Counted from the first letter of the stretch, positions 17,772 through 27,563 are shown. The stretch: 45,397 bases of DNA from Pirellulales bacterium (GCA_035656635.1 DASRSD010000104.1:1-45397); one strand, 5' to 3'. Notes: a model not told the origin generated them from the letters alone. A program made the numbers and translations.

Positions 17772-20060
17772 ATGCGGGGGACTAGGCGCTGCTGCGTTTT
17801 GGTTACTGCGCTATTGTTGCGCCTGGCCGTCCATGCCCAAGGACAAACCTTGGTCAATGGCTCGGCGATGCCTTTTCAGTCGTTCCAATCGTTTGCGGCC
17901 GCCGGGAGCGACAGCGGCAACAATGCCACCCTCACGCAAAACGGCTATCTGGGCACCTACGTGAACTTAGCCCAGCCGGGACCGGTCACGTTCACCGTAA
18001 ATGCTTCCGGCGTGGCATCCAATGGCATCGATCCGGACATGACCATTTCGATTGCCGATTATAGCCATTCGTTCGACGTCAATTCATCGACCATGCACAG
18101 TTACACGTACACCACACCCACACTGCCGGCGGGCCTGTATTTTGTCCGAAGCCAATTAGACAACAGCAGCACTCAAGTGGTGGGCGGCAGCGCCGTTTCG
18201 GTGAAGCCCACGTTGACCGTTGGAAATTTGTCGGTGAGCAGCAACCCGACGGTCAATGCCACGCTCAACAATACTGCCTCCGATGCCAACGCGCTTTCGG
18301 CGGCAAATAATTACATTAACAATTTCCGTCAGGGAACGGCCGCCATTTCAACGGGATTTCACTCCGGAACGTCGGTTCAAGTCAGCATGCTGCGCAACGC
18401 CTTCAATTTTGGCGGAACGGTTTCGGGAGTGACCGTCGGCGATAGCAAAGACATGTTGTATGCCCCAAATTTTGCGGCGGACCCTGAAGAAGGACAATTT
18501 CAAAGCTTCATTAACAGTTACTTCAATACCATTGTTCCTTCCAACGGTGGCAAGTGGGCCAGTAACGTAAGCGGCAGCAATTTATCAAGCTTGACGATGC
18601 AGTTGGTCGACGAGCAACTGGCTTATGCCAAGGCGCACAACATGCAGGCCCGCATGCACAATTTGATTTGGGGCAGCGGAGCAACCTCGGGCTCTCAACA
18701 GCCCTCAACCGTTGATACCCTCTTAGGCACTGCAACGGGGGGCGGCGCCGGCGCCACCAGCGCCAAGCAGTCGCTGACCACCGACATCACCAACCGCATT
18801 GGCTATTACCTTTCAGGCGTTAGTTCCAGTTCGACGGGGAGCGGCAGCTCGCTAAAGACTTACGGAACGGGAGACATTCGGGCGACCGATTTCTCGCAAA
18901 TCGATGTGTTAAACGAAGCTTTGAATAGCCCTTCGTATTGGAACATTTTTCCCAACGGGCAGCCTGCGCCCGGCATCAACACGATTGACACCATCTATCA
19001 TCAAGTGGCGCAAGCGGCGGCAGCAGCCGGAAATCCGAATTTGAAGCTGTTTACGAACGAATTCAACGTGTTGCAATTTTCGCCGCAGTCGATCAGCACT
19101 TCTGGCACAGAGACGGGTTCCGATCCGTACGCCAATTGGTACCGCAACGAAGTGGAGGCCATTAACAATGGCGGCGTGACCGATTTTCAGAGCAAAGTGG
19201 TTAACGAGATTGGCATGGAAATGTATTCCAACGTAACCGGCTCCAACCAGCCCAGCGCGAATACGATGCAAAAAGCGCTGCAAAATCTGTCGGTGGAAGG
19301 TCTTTCACTTTCGATGAACGAATTTGGCATGGGCTCAGGAACCTCATCCACGGATGCCCAAAGCGCGACCAAAGGCGTGAAGGCGTTGAGCGATTCCGTC
19401 ACCATGTTTTATGGAAATCCGCTGGCCGATACATTCATGGTTTGGGGCTGGTGGGATACTGCCGCTTCCATCGCCATGAACGGCGCGCCGCCGGCTCAAT
19501 TCATTGCCACTTCGACCAGCGGCGGCGGTTACACGCTCACGCCGCTGGGGCAGGAATGGGTGAATTTGATGAATGCCTTCACGACACCAACGCAACCGGT
19601 GATTGTGAAGCCCGACGGCACGATTCAATTTAACGGATTTTACGGCGAGTACGCGCTAAAAATTGGTAGCCAAACGTATGCCACCGTCGATTTTGAAAAA
19701 GGCCCAAACGACACGCCCTTGGAAACACTGTGGATTAAAGGCGATTTCAATTTGGATGGCAAACTCACCAACGCCGATTTGCAAGCGATGCTGAACGCGC
19801 TAAAAAATCAAAATAGCTATCAGGCGGCCAACGGGATGTCGAACGAGGAATTCAATGCCATTTGCGACATCAACGGCGATAATGTTTTTAATGCCAGCGA
19901 TATTTCGACCATGATGCAACTACTGACCAGCGGCATCGAGGCCGGCGTGGGCAGCGGCGGCAGCTCCTTGGCGACGGTTCCCGAACCCGCGGGAATTGTT
20001 CTGGTGGCAATTGCGTTAGGGTGCTTGCTGGTGCGCAGCAAGTTAAAACCCGTGCAATAA
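17772..20060 (+). CDS. Divergent GH10 endo-xylanase with N-terminal beta domain, dockerin and PEP-CTERM tail
   Basis: 762 residues from the ATG at 17772, which has GGAGG 5 bases upstream; signal peptide up to VHAQG. Residues ~25-175 are a beta-rich N-terminal domain, also found in the GH10 protein at 33830. The GH10 barrel follows: RMHNLIWG, acid/base E382 in DVLNEALN, nucleophile E517 in LSMNEFG and FMVWGWWD. It departs from classical GH10 at the -1 subsite: the second His of the usual HTLVWH is Gly, and VPSNGGKW replaces TPEN-M-K. A dockerin pair (GDFNLDGKLTNADL, CDINGDNVFNASDI) and a VPEP tail ending in RSKLKP suggest surface anchoring. Likely role: first attack on xylan. Confidence 0.85.
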   Translation: MRGTRRCCVLVTALLLRLAVHAQGQTLVNGSAMPFQSFQSFAAAGSDSGNNATLTQNGYLGTYVNLAQPGPVTFTVNASGVASNGIDPDMTISIADYSHSFDVNSSTMHSYTYTTPTLPAGLYFVRSQLDNSSTQVVGGSAVSVKPTLTVGNLSVSSNPTVNATLNNTASDANALSAANNYINNFRQGTAAISTGFHSGTSVQVSMLRNAFNFGGTVSGVTVGDSKDMLYAPNFAADPEEGQFQSFINSYFNTIVPSNGGKWASNVSGSNLSSLTMQLVDEQLAYAKAHNMQARMHNLIWGSGATSGSQQPSTVDTLLGTATGGGAGATSAKQSLTTDITNRIGYYLSGVSSSSTGSGSSLKTYGTGDIRATDFSQIDVLNEALNSPSYWNIFPNGQPAPGINTIDTIYHQVAQAAAAAGNPNLKLFTNEFNVLQFSPQSISTSGTETGSDPYANWYRNEVEAINNGGVTDFQSKVVNEIGMEMYSNVTGSNQPSANTMQKALQNLSVEGLSLSMNEFGMGSGTSSTDAQSATKGVKALSDSVTMFYGNPLADTFMVWGWWDTAASIAMNGAPPAQFIATSTSGGGYTLTPLGQEWVNLMNAFTTPTQPVIVKPDGTIQFNGFYGEYALKIGSQTYATVDFEKGPNDTPLETLWIKGDFNLDGKLTNADLQAMLNALKNQNSYQAANGMSNEEFNAICDINGDNVFNASDISTMMQLLTSGIEAGVGSGGSSLATVPEPAGIVLVAIALGCLLVRSKLKPVQ

Positions 20061-20104
20061 TTGCGGTGTGTCTCTGAACAAATCCTGCTCGGTCGAAATG
20101 CAGA

Positions 20105-22228
20105 CTAGGAGTGCACAATCGGCCGGCCGCTAAAACCTTGGAAGTATTGCAGAATTTCGTCGCGCCATTTGCCGGCATCCGCCACTTGAATGGTCAAGCG
20201 CGCTGCCACGTGCTTGTAACGGGCCGAGTCGATCTCGGCGGCCAACGTGGACCACGTGGCTTGCAGAGCAGCCGCTTGGGCCGCGCCTTGATAATAATGT
20301 GCACATAATTCTTCCCACAACGTGCGGCCTGATTTGAGTTTGTAATCCCATCCGCAGCGATGAAACCACAGCAGCAGCTTTTCCGGACAAGTTGCCAAAT
20401 TGTCGAACATCTCGCACACCGGCGGAAAATACTGCTCTACTGCTTTATCGCCGGTACTGGTCCGATCGAATCCAATGCCGTCGGCTGAAGCCTGATGATA
20501 ATAAACCCCCGTCCAATCCGGGCGCGCCGCCTGGGTGTTTTGCGGGTGGGGAGCATAATGGTCACCGCCAATTAAGTGATGCAATCCTAACGGCATGGTG
20601 TAATTCACAAATGTCTCGCGCGAACTCATCATCATGCCGCAGATCGTTTTTACGTTGTCGGCGTTGTTTGTGAAGGTCATCCGCACCCATTCTTCAGCGA
20701 TTTGTTGCGCGGAAAGCTGTGGGTCCCAGGCCAACCGCCCGAATGCATACCAGTTTGCCTGACAGAAATGATGCCCACACCAGTTAGCATCCAAGCCCGG
20801 GTTGACCACGCCGGCCATTCCCGTCAATCGGGTAGGTTGCAGCTCTCCGGCAATAACTTTGCCCACGGTTGAACCTGGTCCGTGGGCGAAGGTGTCGGAA
20901 TCGAGAAACTCCTTCCACATGGTTCCTAAGTAAACCAAGTGCTTCGCTTGCCCCAAGTATTCCTGCGTGGGTTGCACTTCAGCAAACGCAGAAGTTTCTT
21001 TGAGTGCGCCGAATAAGGGATGAAATGGCTCACGGGGCTGGAAGTCGAGCGGGCCGTTTTTAATTTGCAGAACGACATTCGGCCGAAATTGGCCATCGAG
21101 CTTGGTGAATTCAATGTAGGCCCGTTTGGTGCGGTCGGGATCAATATCCTCGTCGTACACGAAGGCTCGCCAAATGACATTGCCGCCGTGGGGCGCTAGT
21201 GCATCGGCCAACACGGCGCTGCCTTCGGCATGATTGCGACCGTAATCTTTGGGCCCCGGTTGGCCTTCGGAATTGGCTTTGACCAGAAAGCCGCCGAAAT
21301 CGGGGATCAGCTCGTAAATTTCGTCGGCTTTTGCTTGCCACCATGCGGCGACCGCTTTATCCAACGGATCGGCTGTCGGCAAACCGCCCAAGCGCTTGGG
21401 TGCGGCAAAATTGGCCGACAAATACATTCGTATTCCATACGGCCGCCAGACATCGGCCAGCGCCGCCACTTTGCGTAAATACTCCGCCGTGAGAATGCGA
21501 AAATCGGCATTCACGTTGTTGATGGCCGCCGCATTGATGCCAATCGCCGCATTGGCCCGAGCGTAGTCGGCATAGCGCGGACTGAGCGTGTTGGGTAACT
21601 CGCCCCATAGCCACAACGATCGCCCAGCATAGCCGCGCTCTACACTACCGTTCAAATTATCCCAATGATTCAGCATCCGAATTTGGATTTTCGGCCGCTT
21701 GCTAATATCAAGCCGTTCGATGGGCAGAGCGGTTTGCAACATCCGAAGAAAATGAAATGCGCCATACAGCGCCCCCAACTCGCCGTTTGAAGCGATGCCA
21801 ATCACCGGATGATTGGCGATGGTGGTGGAGCGGATAAGAAATCCTTCCGGTCCGACTTCGTCGAGATCTGCCGTCCAATTCAAGCGATTAATGGCGTCCG
21901 ATGTTTTAGGCGTGCCGACGATAATTGCGCCATCTTCAATAGACTCACTAGCAGGAATCGCCGCGCCCAAAATGCCGGCCAGCCCGGCCGATAGCTCCTC
22001 GCGAATTGCCTTGGCCGTGGCCGATTGGCCTGTGACGAAAATTTGAGTCGCCAGGCGGCGGTACACTTCCGCATTTGATCCGGGGGGCGCATATCGCAGC
22101 CAAAGCTTGTAGCCATCTTCGTCAGGCAGCGCCATTTCCGTTGCCACGCAGCGCGCAGTGCGCCCCACGAGAGCGCCAGCCAAACCTGCCACGCCGGTGG
22201 CAACAAAGGACCGGCGAGAAACCTTCAT
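20105..22228 (-). CDS. aguA: GH67 alpha-glucuronidase, exported (Tat-like signal)
   Basis: 707 residues. The start MKVSRRSFVATGVAGLAGALVG carries a twin-arginine motif, so a folded protein is probably exported to the periplasm or surface; many GH67 enzymes lack any signal. The family landmarks are clear: YKLWLRYAP, QIRMLNHWDNLNGSVERGYAG, the acid E321 in VKANSEGQPGP, D395 in NGPLDFQPRE and a Glu at 423 (PTQEYLG). D395-E423 has the 28-residue spacing known for the general base pair. It removes (4-O-methyl)-glucuronic acid from the non-reducing end of xylo-oligosaccharides. It is divergent from the GH10 gene at 22433; the ribosome site GGGGAG lies 9 bases before the ATG. Confidence 0.93.
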   Translation of the reverse strand: MKVSRRSFVATGVAGLAGALVGRTARCVATEMALPDEDGYKLWLRYAPPGSNAEVYRRLATQIFVTGQSATAKAIREELSAGLAGILGAAIPASESIEDGAIIVGTPKTSDAINRLNWTADLDEVGPEGFLIRSTTIANHPVIGIASNGELGALYGAFHFLRMLQTALPIERLDISKRPKIQIRMLNHWDNLNGSVERGYAGRSLWLWGELPNTLSPRYADYARANAAIGINAAAINNVNADFRILTAEYLRKVAALADVWRPYGIRMYLSANFAAPKRLGGLPTADPLDKAVAAWWQAKADEIYELIPDFGGFLVKANSEGQPGPKDYGRNHAEGSAVLADALAPHGGNVIWRAFVYDEDIDPDRTKRAYIEFTKLDGQFRPNVVLQIKNGPLDFQPREPFHPLFGALKETSAFAEVQPTQEYLGQAKHLVYLGTMWKEFLDSDTFAHGPGSTVGKVIAGELQPTRLTGMAGVVNPGLDANWCGHHFCQANWYAFGRLAWDPQLSAQQIAEEWVRMTFTNNADNVKTICGMMMSSRETFVNYTMPLGLHHLIGGDHYAPHPQNTQAARPDWTGVYYHQASADGIGFDRTSTGDKAVEQYFPPVCEMFDNLATCPEKLLLWFHRCGWDYKLKSGRTLWEELCAHYYQGAAQAAALQATWSTLAAEIDSARYKHVAARLTIQVADAGKWRDEILQYFQGFSGRPIVHS

Positions 22229-22318
22229 TGTGCTGTTCTCCCCAAGGCCAACGACATGGCCACGGTTGCGCCGGGATTACAAGCCGGGAAGCAGCCCAGC
22301 GCGGACAATTTACTTTTC

Positions 22319-22397
22319 ATTCTATCCGGCGTCGTTGCTTGACAACCGCGCCGACGGCCAGTTTATTATAATCCAATTGGTATCTGCATACGTACCA
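22319..22397. promoter_or_regulatory. Divergent promoter region of aguA and the GH10 gene with an operator-like palindrome
   Basis: TTGACA (22339-22344, plus) and TTGTCA (22345-22340, minus) overlap almost completely. The minus -10 would be TAGAAT (22324-22319, 15-bp spacer). On the plus strand a perfect TATAAT (22367-22372) is 22 bp away, too far for this -35, while TTTATT (22362-22367) has 17-bp spacing. Next to it, TGGTA-N10-TACCA (22378-22397) is a 20-bp inverted repeat at the expected transcription start, a typical repressor position. Confidence 0.4.
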
Positions 22398-22432
22398 TGG
22401 CTCGAACGAAAGAAACATCCGGGGGAGAAACC

Positions 22433-23569
22433 ATGAGCTGCCGCCGCGGGCTTGTTCTGCGCTTCGTTCTGCTTGTTATTTTGGTGGCGATTACGTCCGT
22501 CGCCGGCGTTCCACTACGCGCTGGCACGCCCACGCTCAAGGATGCGTATCGGAATGATTTTCTGATTGGCGTGGCCTTGGGGGGTACGTTGCCGGATGAT
22601 TATAGCAAAGCAGAATTGGCGGCGATTAAAGCGCACTTTAACGCCGTCACGCCGGAAAATTGCATGAAGCCAGAGGAGATTCATCCGAAAGAAAAAATTT
22701 GGGACTTTGAGCAGCCCGATGCGCTGGTGAAGTTCGCCGAAGAAAATCAGATGCAGATTTTTGGCCACACGTTAGTATGGCACAACCAAACGCCGGGTTG
22801 GTTCTTTTGGGATCACGGCAAACCGGCCTCGCGGGAAATGCTTTTGGAACGGTTGAAGACACACATTGACACCGTCATGGGCCGTTACCGAGGAAAAATT
22901 CGGGGCTGGGATGTGGTGAACGAAGCGATCGCCGAAGGAGGAAAGGATGACCTACGCCAAACCAAGTGGCGGGACGGAATCGGCGACGATTACATCGTTC
23001 GGGCGTATAAATTCGCGCACGAGGCGGACCCCCAGGCCGATTTGCAATACAACGATTACGGCATTGAGTCGCAGCCCAAGTTGGGCAAAGCCCTGCGGCT
23101 CATCAAGAGCTTGCAAGATGCCGGGGTTCCCGTGGCCGCGGTCGGAATTCAAGGGCATTGGCAACTCGACCATGTGCCGTATGACAATCTGGAAAAAGCC
23201 ATCGACGAATTTAGCAAGCTGGGCGTGAAAGTAATGATCACCGAGTTGGATATGGATACCGCGCCGCGACAGGCAGGGGCCGATGTCGCTCACCACGAGG
23301 AAGGAAGTGCTCCCCCCGCCGAAGCAACTCCAGCGGCAGCCGACATTCTACAACGCCAGGCCGAGCAATATGCCAAACTGTTTGCACTGTTTGACAAGCA
23401 CAAAGACGTGATTACTCGCGTCACGTTTTGGGGCCTGGACGACGGCCGCTCTTGGCTGAACTATTGGCCAAAGCCGCGCATCGATCATCCGCTGTTGTTC
23501 GATCGGCAATGCCAACCCAAGCCGGCTCTAAAGGCCATTATTGACGTGGTTGCCAAGCCTACGGAATAG
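22433..23569 (+). CDS. Classical GH10 endo-1,4-beta-xylanase, secreted
   Basis: 378 residues from the ATG at 22433, chosen for its GGGGGAG ribosome site; an in-frame ATG at 22397 lies inside the operator-like palindrome. Signal peptide ~1-30 (LVLRFVLLVILVAITSVAG). All canonical GH10 features are intact: FNAVTPENCMKPE, FGHTLVWHNQTPGWFF, acid/base E164 in WDVVNEAI, nucleophile E271 in MITELDMD, and FWGLDDGRSWLNYWP. It has only the catalytic domain: no dockerin, no PEP-CTERM. A ~20-residue insertion rich in Ala/Pro/Glu (PRQAGADVAHHEEGSAPPAE) follows the nucleophile. It is likely to work on soluble or periplasmic xylo-oligomers, unlike its two surface paralogues. Confidence 0.95.
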   Translation: MSCRRGLVLRFVLLVILVAITSVAGVPLRAGTPTLKDAYRNDFLIGVALGGTLPDDYSKAELAAIKAHFNAVTPENCMKPEEIHPKEKIWDFEQPDALVKFAEENQMQIFGHTLVWHNQTPGWFFWDHGKPASREMLLERLKTHIDTVMGRYRGKIRGWDVVNEAIAEGGKDDLRQTKWRDGIGDDYIVRAYKFAHEADPQADLQYNDYGIESQPKLGKALRLIKSLQDAGVPVAAVGIQGHWQLDHVPYDNLEKAIDEFSKLGVKVMITELDMDTAPRQAGADVAHHEEGSAPPAEATPAAADILQRQAEQYAKLFALFDKHKDVITRVTFWGLDDGRSWLNYWPKPRIDHPLLFDRQCQPKPALKAIIDVVAKPTE

Positions 23570-23597
23570 CCAAGTGTGCGAATAGAAAACGCGCGAT

Positions 23598-25148
23598 TTA
23601 AGCAGCTGCAAAATTCTTTCGCCGTTCGGCCAATTCATCGGCCATTTGAATGGTCAGCCGCTTGTTGAGTTTATAAGCCAACAACAACAGCGTGCAAACT
23701 CCAAACAAGATTCCCACGATCAGCGTGCCGCAAATGCGAAAGCCTTGCAAGGTTTCCGGCGCCGGATCCAGCTTGGGATTGTAGTTGAAAAGGCCCGCCA
23801 TGATCCACAGGAACGAAGAATTACCCAGCGCCAGGCCACACTTCAGCGCAAAACCAATCGTCGCGAACACAATGCCTGTAAACCGCCGGCCCGTTTTCCA
23901 TTCAGAGTAATCGGCCACGTCGGCGTAAATGGCCCACACCAAGGGGCTCGTCGGAGCATACACGGCGGCGACAAACACGGTTAACAGCGCCATGCTTCCC
24001 ACGTCGCTGGGCTTCAGCGTATAGAAAGCCAATGAACCGACCGATGCCAAGGCAAACCCGACCACAGAGACCGTCTTTTTTCCAAATCGCCGCGAGAGTG
24101 CCGGCGAAAGCAAAATGACCACAATCATCGTGACTTTTTCTAAAATGTTCACGATGCTGTTGAACACGTCGGCCACGTTGGAATCGGCCAGGTTGGCCCG
24201 ATCTCCGTGCACGATGTAACCCAACGTCTCCAAAATTCCGCCCGAAGCCGGGGCGCCGGCCGGCGCCGTTAAACCCAGCCGTTGCAGCCAGTCGTACATG
24301 ACGCCTTTGTCGACGAAATGGTGATAGTAGTTGTACATGGCGTTGCCGCGGAAGGAGAGAATGCAAAAATGCACCAGCGTCATCAGGAACATGACGGCCC
24401 ACGGGCTGCTCTTGAGCAGAGCGGAAAAATCTTGCTTGGCAGACGATTTTTGCGTGGGGGGCGGCTGAATGCGCTCCTTCGTCGTAAAAAACGTAATCAT
24501 AAACAGAACCAAGCACACGACGGCCCAAATGGCCATCGTCATCTGCCAACCGTATTGCTTATCGGCCAGGCCGACGGCGGTCAAACCATTTTGTGCGGCA
24601 TGACCGGCGGCGAACTTAGCCACCAATGGCAGTGTGAAGCCGCCGACAATCAATTGCGCAATGTTCACCGACACAAAGCGAAACGAATTCAACTTGGCGC
24701 GTTCGTTCACGTCGCCCGTCATCACGCCCCCCAAGGCGCTGTAAGGCATATTGTTCATCGAATAAATGGTCATCATCAAAATGTTGGTGAAGGCCGCGTA
24801 GGCAATCATGGAGCCCAAGCTCCAGCGGTTCGGCGTGGTATAGGCCAGGACCATCACCACGCACCAGGGAAGGGCGGTGAACAAAATCCAGGGACGGAAT
24901 TTTCCCCAGCGCGTGTTCGTGCGGTCGGTAAGCACGCCAACAATGGGATCAAAAAACGCATCCCACAGTCGAGAAACAATCAAAATGTTAGCGGCAACAA
25001 CAGCAGTCAGCCCAAACACGTCCGTGTAGAAATTGCCTTGAAACAAAATCATCGTCATGAAGACGAAATTGGCGGCGGCATCGGCGGCACTGTAGCCTGC
25101 TTTTTCGACAAACGAAAGCTTCTCAGAAGCAGGACGGACTTCCGCCAT
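23598..25148 (-). CDS. GPH-family sugar:cation symporter (MFS), probably for xylo-oligosaccharides
   Basis: 516 residues from the ATG at 25148 (MAEVRPASEKL), with GAGG 6 bases upstream. Twelve hydrophobic segments and the glycoside-pentoside-hexuronide signature (SRLWDAFFDPIVGVLTDRTN followed by TRWGKFRPW) place it in the GPH symporter family with XynB/YicJ/MelB-type transporters. A long loop around the middle (~285-330, MYDWLQRLGLTAPAGAPASG) is unusual. It ends 28 bases from the convergent xylanase stop and lies downstream of GH3 on the same strand (51 bases), so GH3 and this gene probably form an operon. Uptake of xylobiose or aldouronates is inferred from context. Confidence 0.88.
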   Translation of the reverse strand: MAEVRPASEKLSFVEKAGYSAADAAANFVFMTMILFQGNFYTDVFGLTAVVAANILIVSRLWDAFFDPIVGVLTDRTNTRWGKFRPWILFTALPWCVVMVLAYTTPNRWSLGSMIAYAAFTNILMMTIYSMNNMPYSALGGVMTGDVNERAKLNSFRFVSVNIAQLIVGGFTLPLVAKFAAGHAAQNGLTAVGLADKQYGWQMTMAIWAVVCLVLFMITFFTTKERIQPPPTQKSSAKQDFSALLKSSPWAVMFLMTLVHFCILSFRGNAMYNYYHHFVDKGVMYDWLQRLGLTAPAGAPASGGILETLGYIVHGDRANLADSNVADVFNSIVNILEKVTMIVVILLSPALSRRFGKKTVSVVGFALASVGSLAFYTLKPSDVGSMALLTVFVAAVYAPTSPLVWAIYADVADYSEWKTGRRFTGIVFATIGFALKCGLALGNSSFLWIMAGLFNYNPKLDPAPETLQGFRICGTLIVGILFGVCTLLLLAYKLNKRLTIQMADELAERRKNFAAA

Positions 25149-25199
25149 GAAAGACCTCAAAAATTCCGATGGAATTGATTGTCCAGCGTTGCCTGCCGG

Positions 25200-27563
25200 T
25201 TACTGCACCACCGCAAGAACTACCTTTTGCAAATCTGCATCCCGCGAAGAATTGCCCACCATAATTTCAAACTCGCCCGGTTCGACCACGTATTTCATGC
25301 CCACATCGTAAAACGCCAGCCGGTCGGGCGTGATGTCCAGCGCCACGGTTTTGGTCTCACCAGGTTCGAGCGATACGCGTTGAAAACCCTTCAATTCTTT
25401 GATGGACCTCGTAACCGAGCTGACCAAATCGCGAATGTACATTTGCACAACCTCATCACCACGCACCCGGCCGGTGTTCGTCACATTTACCAGCACCCGG
25501 GTACGCCCGCTGCGGCGAATTTTTCTCTTTTCCAGCCGCGGCGGACTGAATGTAAAGCTTGTGTAGCTTAGCCCGAAGCCAAATGGATACAACGGCGAGA
25601 CGTCGTCGAACAAATAGCCGCGGCGTGCCGACGGCTTGTAGTTGTAATAAGCCGGCAAGTGACCGGCGGAGCGCGGAATGGTGATCGGCAGCTTTCCGCC
25701 CGGGTTGTAATCGCCAAATAATACATCGGCCACGGCGTGACCGGTTTCTTGTCCCAAATACCAGCACTCAAAAATTACGGGTGCGTGCTGGCTAAGCGAA
25801 TTGATCGACAGCGGCCGGCCGTTGAACAAAAACACGATTACCGGCTTGCCCGTGGCTAACATGGCGTCGGCCAATTCCTGCTGGCGTCCGATTAAATCGA
25901 GACTGGTGCGATCCCCCATGTGCTTCAGATTCCAAGCTTCGCGCGAGGTTAATTCATTGCCGCCGAGGCACAACACGATGACGTCGGCTTGCTTGGCCAC
26001 TTCCACCGCTTCGGCAATTTGTCGACGATCTTCGGCCGGATCGCTGGGGAATACTTCGTCTTGTCCCCAGACACCCGGCTGCGTGATTTTGCAGCCATCG
26101 CTATAGAGTACATGCACGCGGTCACCCACCTTGGCTTTGATGCCGTCGAGCACCGAAACATTGTGCTTAGGCACGCCGCTATAGCCCCCATGTAAGCAGC
26201 GGCCGGCATTCGGGCCAATGACCGCGATGGTTTTCATGTTAGCGGCCCTGAGCGGCACGATGCTACCGTCGTTTTTTAGCAGCGTAATGGTTTCCCGGGC
26301 TGCCTCTAGCGCCAGCTTTCGATGTTCGTCGCAACCCACCACGCGCTCCGCCTCGTCGGGATCAACGTATGGGTCGTCGAACAAACCGAGTTTGAATTTC
26401 CACAACAACATTGGCGCCACCAGCTCATCGAGCTGCGATTCCTTCAGTACTCCCTTTTTGACCAATTCGGCTAAATGCAAATAACAATCGGGTTCCGGCA
26501 GCTCGATATTGACGCCGGCTTTCACCGCTAGCGCGCAGGCTTCTTTTTTGTCGGCGGCCACAAAATGGCCATGCGTTTCAGGGCGATGGTGCAATTCCCA
26601 AATCGAATAATAATCGGAGACCACAAACCCTTGGAAACCCCATTCCTTTCGCAAAACATCGCGCAACAGCCACCGGTTGGCATGCGAGGGAATGCCGTCG
26701 ATTTCGTTGTAGCTGGCCATCACGCTGATGGCGCCGGCTTCTTGCACACAGGCTTTGAAAGTCGATAGGAATGTTTCCCGCAGCACCCGTTCCGAAATGT
26801 TGACTGGCGCACAGTTCATGCCCGATTCCGGCTGGCCGTGTGCTGCGAAATGCTTCAACGTGGCGATAACATTTTTCTGGCCCTTAAAGGAGCGGTTGCC
26901 TTGAAAGCCGCGTACGGCCGCCATGCCCATTTGGGCTACCAAATACGGATCTTCGCCGTAGGTTTCCTCCACGCGGCCCCAGCGTGGATCGCGAGCTACG
27001 TCGACGACCGGAGTCAAGGCCTGATGCGTGCCGCGCACCCGGGCTTCATGCGCCGTCATGGCGAATAGCTTCTGTGCTAATTCAGGATTGAACGTGGCGC
27101 CTAAGCCAATCGGCTGGCAGAAGCTCGTGGAATCGACAGCGGCATGGCCGTGCAGGCATTCTTCGTGATAGATCACGGGGATGCCTAAGCGCGAATGCTC
27201 AAGAAAGAACTTTTGAATGGCGTTGGTAAGCTCCGCGGTGCGGCGGGCATTCAAGCCGCCGGCGGCGTCGCTGGGCCGGCCCACTTGCCCTAAGCCGTGT
27301 CCTTTGCGAAAGCTGGCCGCGGCTTTCTGCGGATTGAAATTCCCTTGGTCATCCACCAGCTTGGCAGCTTTTTCCTGCCACACGCACATCATTTGTGCCG
27401 CTTTTTCGTCCAGCGTCATTCGTGCGAGCAAATCCTTCACGCGCTTTTCGGCGGACAGCTTGCTATTTTTGTAGGCAGGTAGTTTCCCGTTTTGCGTTCC
27501 GCGCGCAAATTTTTTAGTTCGTTCGACAGCACGGCGTTTACGAGGCAACGTGGAAGTACTCAT
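25200..27563 (-). CDS. GH3 beta-xylosidase/beta-glucosidase, cytoplasmic
   Basis: 787 residues with the complete three-part GH3 layout. The barrel holds PVVDVARDPRWGRVEETYGEDPYL and KHFAAHG (237-243); the nucleophile D317 is in GFVVSDYYS; an alpha/beta sandwich (IAVIGPNAGRCLHGGYSG) and a C-terminal Fn3-like domain (YPFGFGLSYTSF) follow. The N-terminus is Lys/Arg-rich without a signal peptide, so the enzyme acts inside the cell. With the GPH symporter gene immediately downstream it probably cleaves imported xylo-oligosaccharides to xylose; beta-glucosidase activity cannot be excluded from sequence alone. Confidence 0.9.
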   Translation of the reverse strand: MSTSTLPRKRRAVERTKKFARGTQNGKLPAYKNSKLSAEKRVKDLLARMTLDEKAAQMMCVWQEKAAKLVDDQGNFNPQKAAASFRKGHGLGQVGRPSDAAGGLNARRTAELTNAIQKFFLEHSRLGIPVIYHEECLHGHAAVDSTSFCQPIGLGATFNPELAQKLFAMTAHEARVRGTHQALTPVVDVARDPRWGRVEETYGEDPYLVAQMGMAAVRGFQGNRSFKGQKNVIATLKHFAAHGQPESGMNCAPVNISERVLRETFLSTFKACVQEAGAISVMASYNEIDGIPSHANRWLLRDVLRKEWGFQGFVVSDYYSIWELHHRPETHGHFVAADKKEACALAVKAGVNIELPEPDCYLHLAELVKKGVLKESQLDELVAPMLLWKFKLGLFDDPYVDPDEAERVVGCDEHRKLALEAARETITLLKNDGSIVPLRAANMKTIAVIGPNAGRCLHGGYSGVPKHNVSVLDGIKAKVGDRVHVLYSDGCKITQPGVWGQDEVFPSDPAEDRRQIAEAVEVAKQADVIVLCLGGNELTSREAWNLKHMGDRTSLDLIGRQQELADAMLATGKPVIVFLFNGRPLSINSLSQHAPVIFECWYLGQETGHAVADVLFGDYNPGGKLPITIPRSAGHLPAYYNYKPSARRGYLFDDVSPLYPFGFGLSYTSFTFSPPRLEKRKIRRSGRTRVLVNVTNTGRVRGDEVVQMYIRDLVSSVTRSIKELKGFQRVSLEPGETKTVALDITPDRLAFYDVGMKYVVEPGEFEIMVGNSSRDADLQKVVLAVVQ

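Noticed and set aside
22339-22372. TTGACA with the perfect TATAAT as one promoter of the classical xylanase
   Set aside because: The spacer is 22 bp, too long for sigma-70; kept only as part of an uncertain divergent promoter region.
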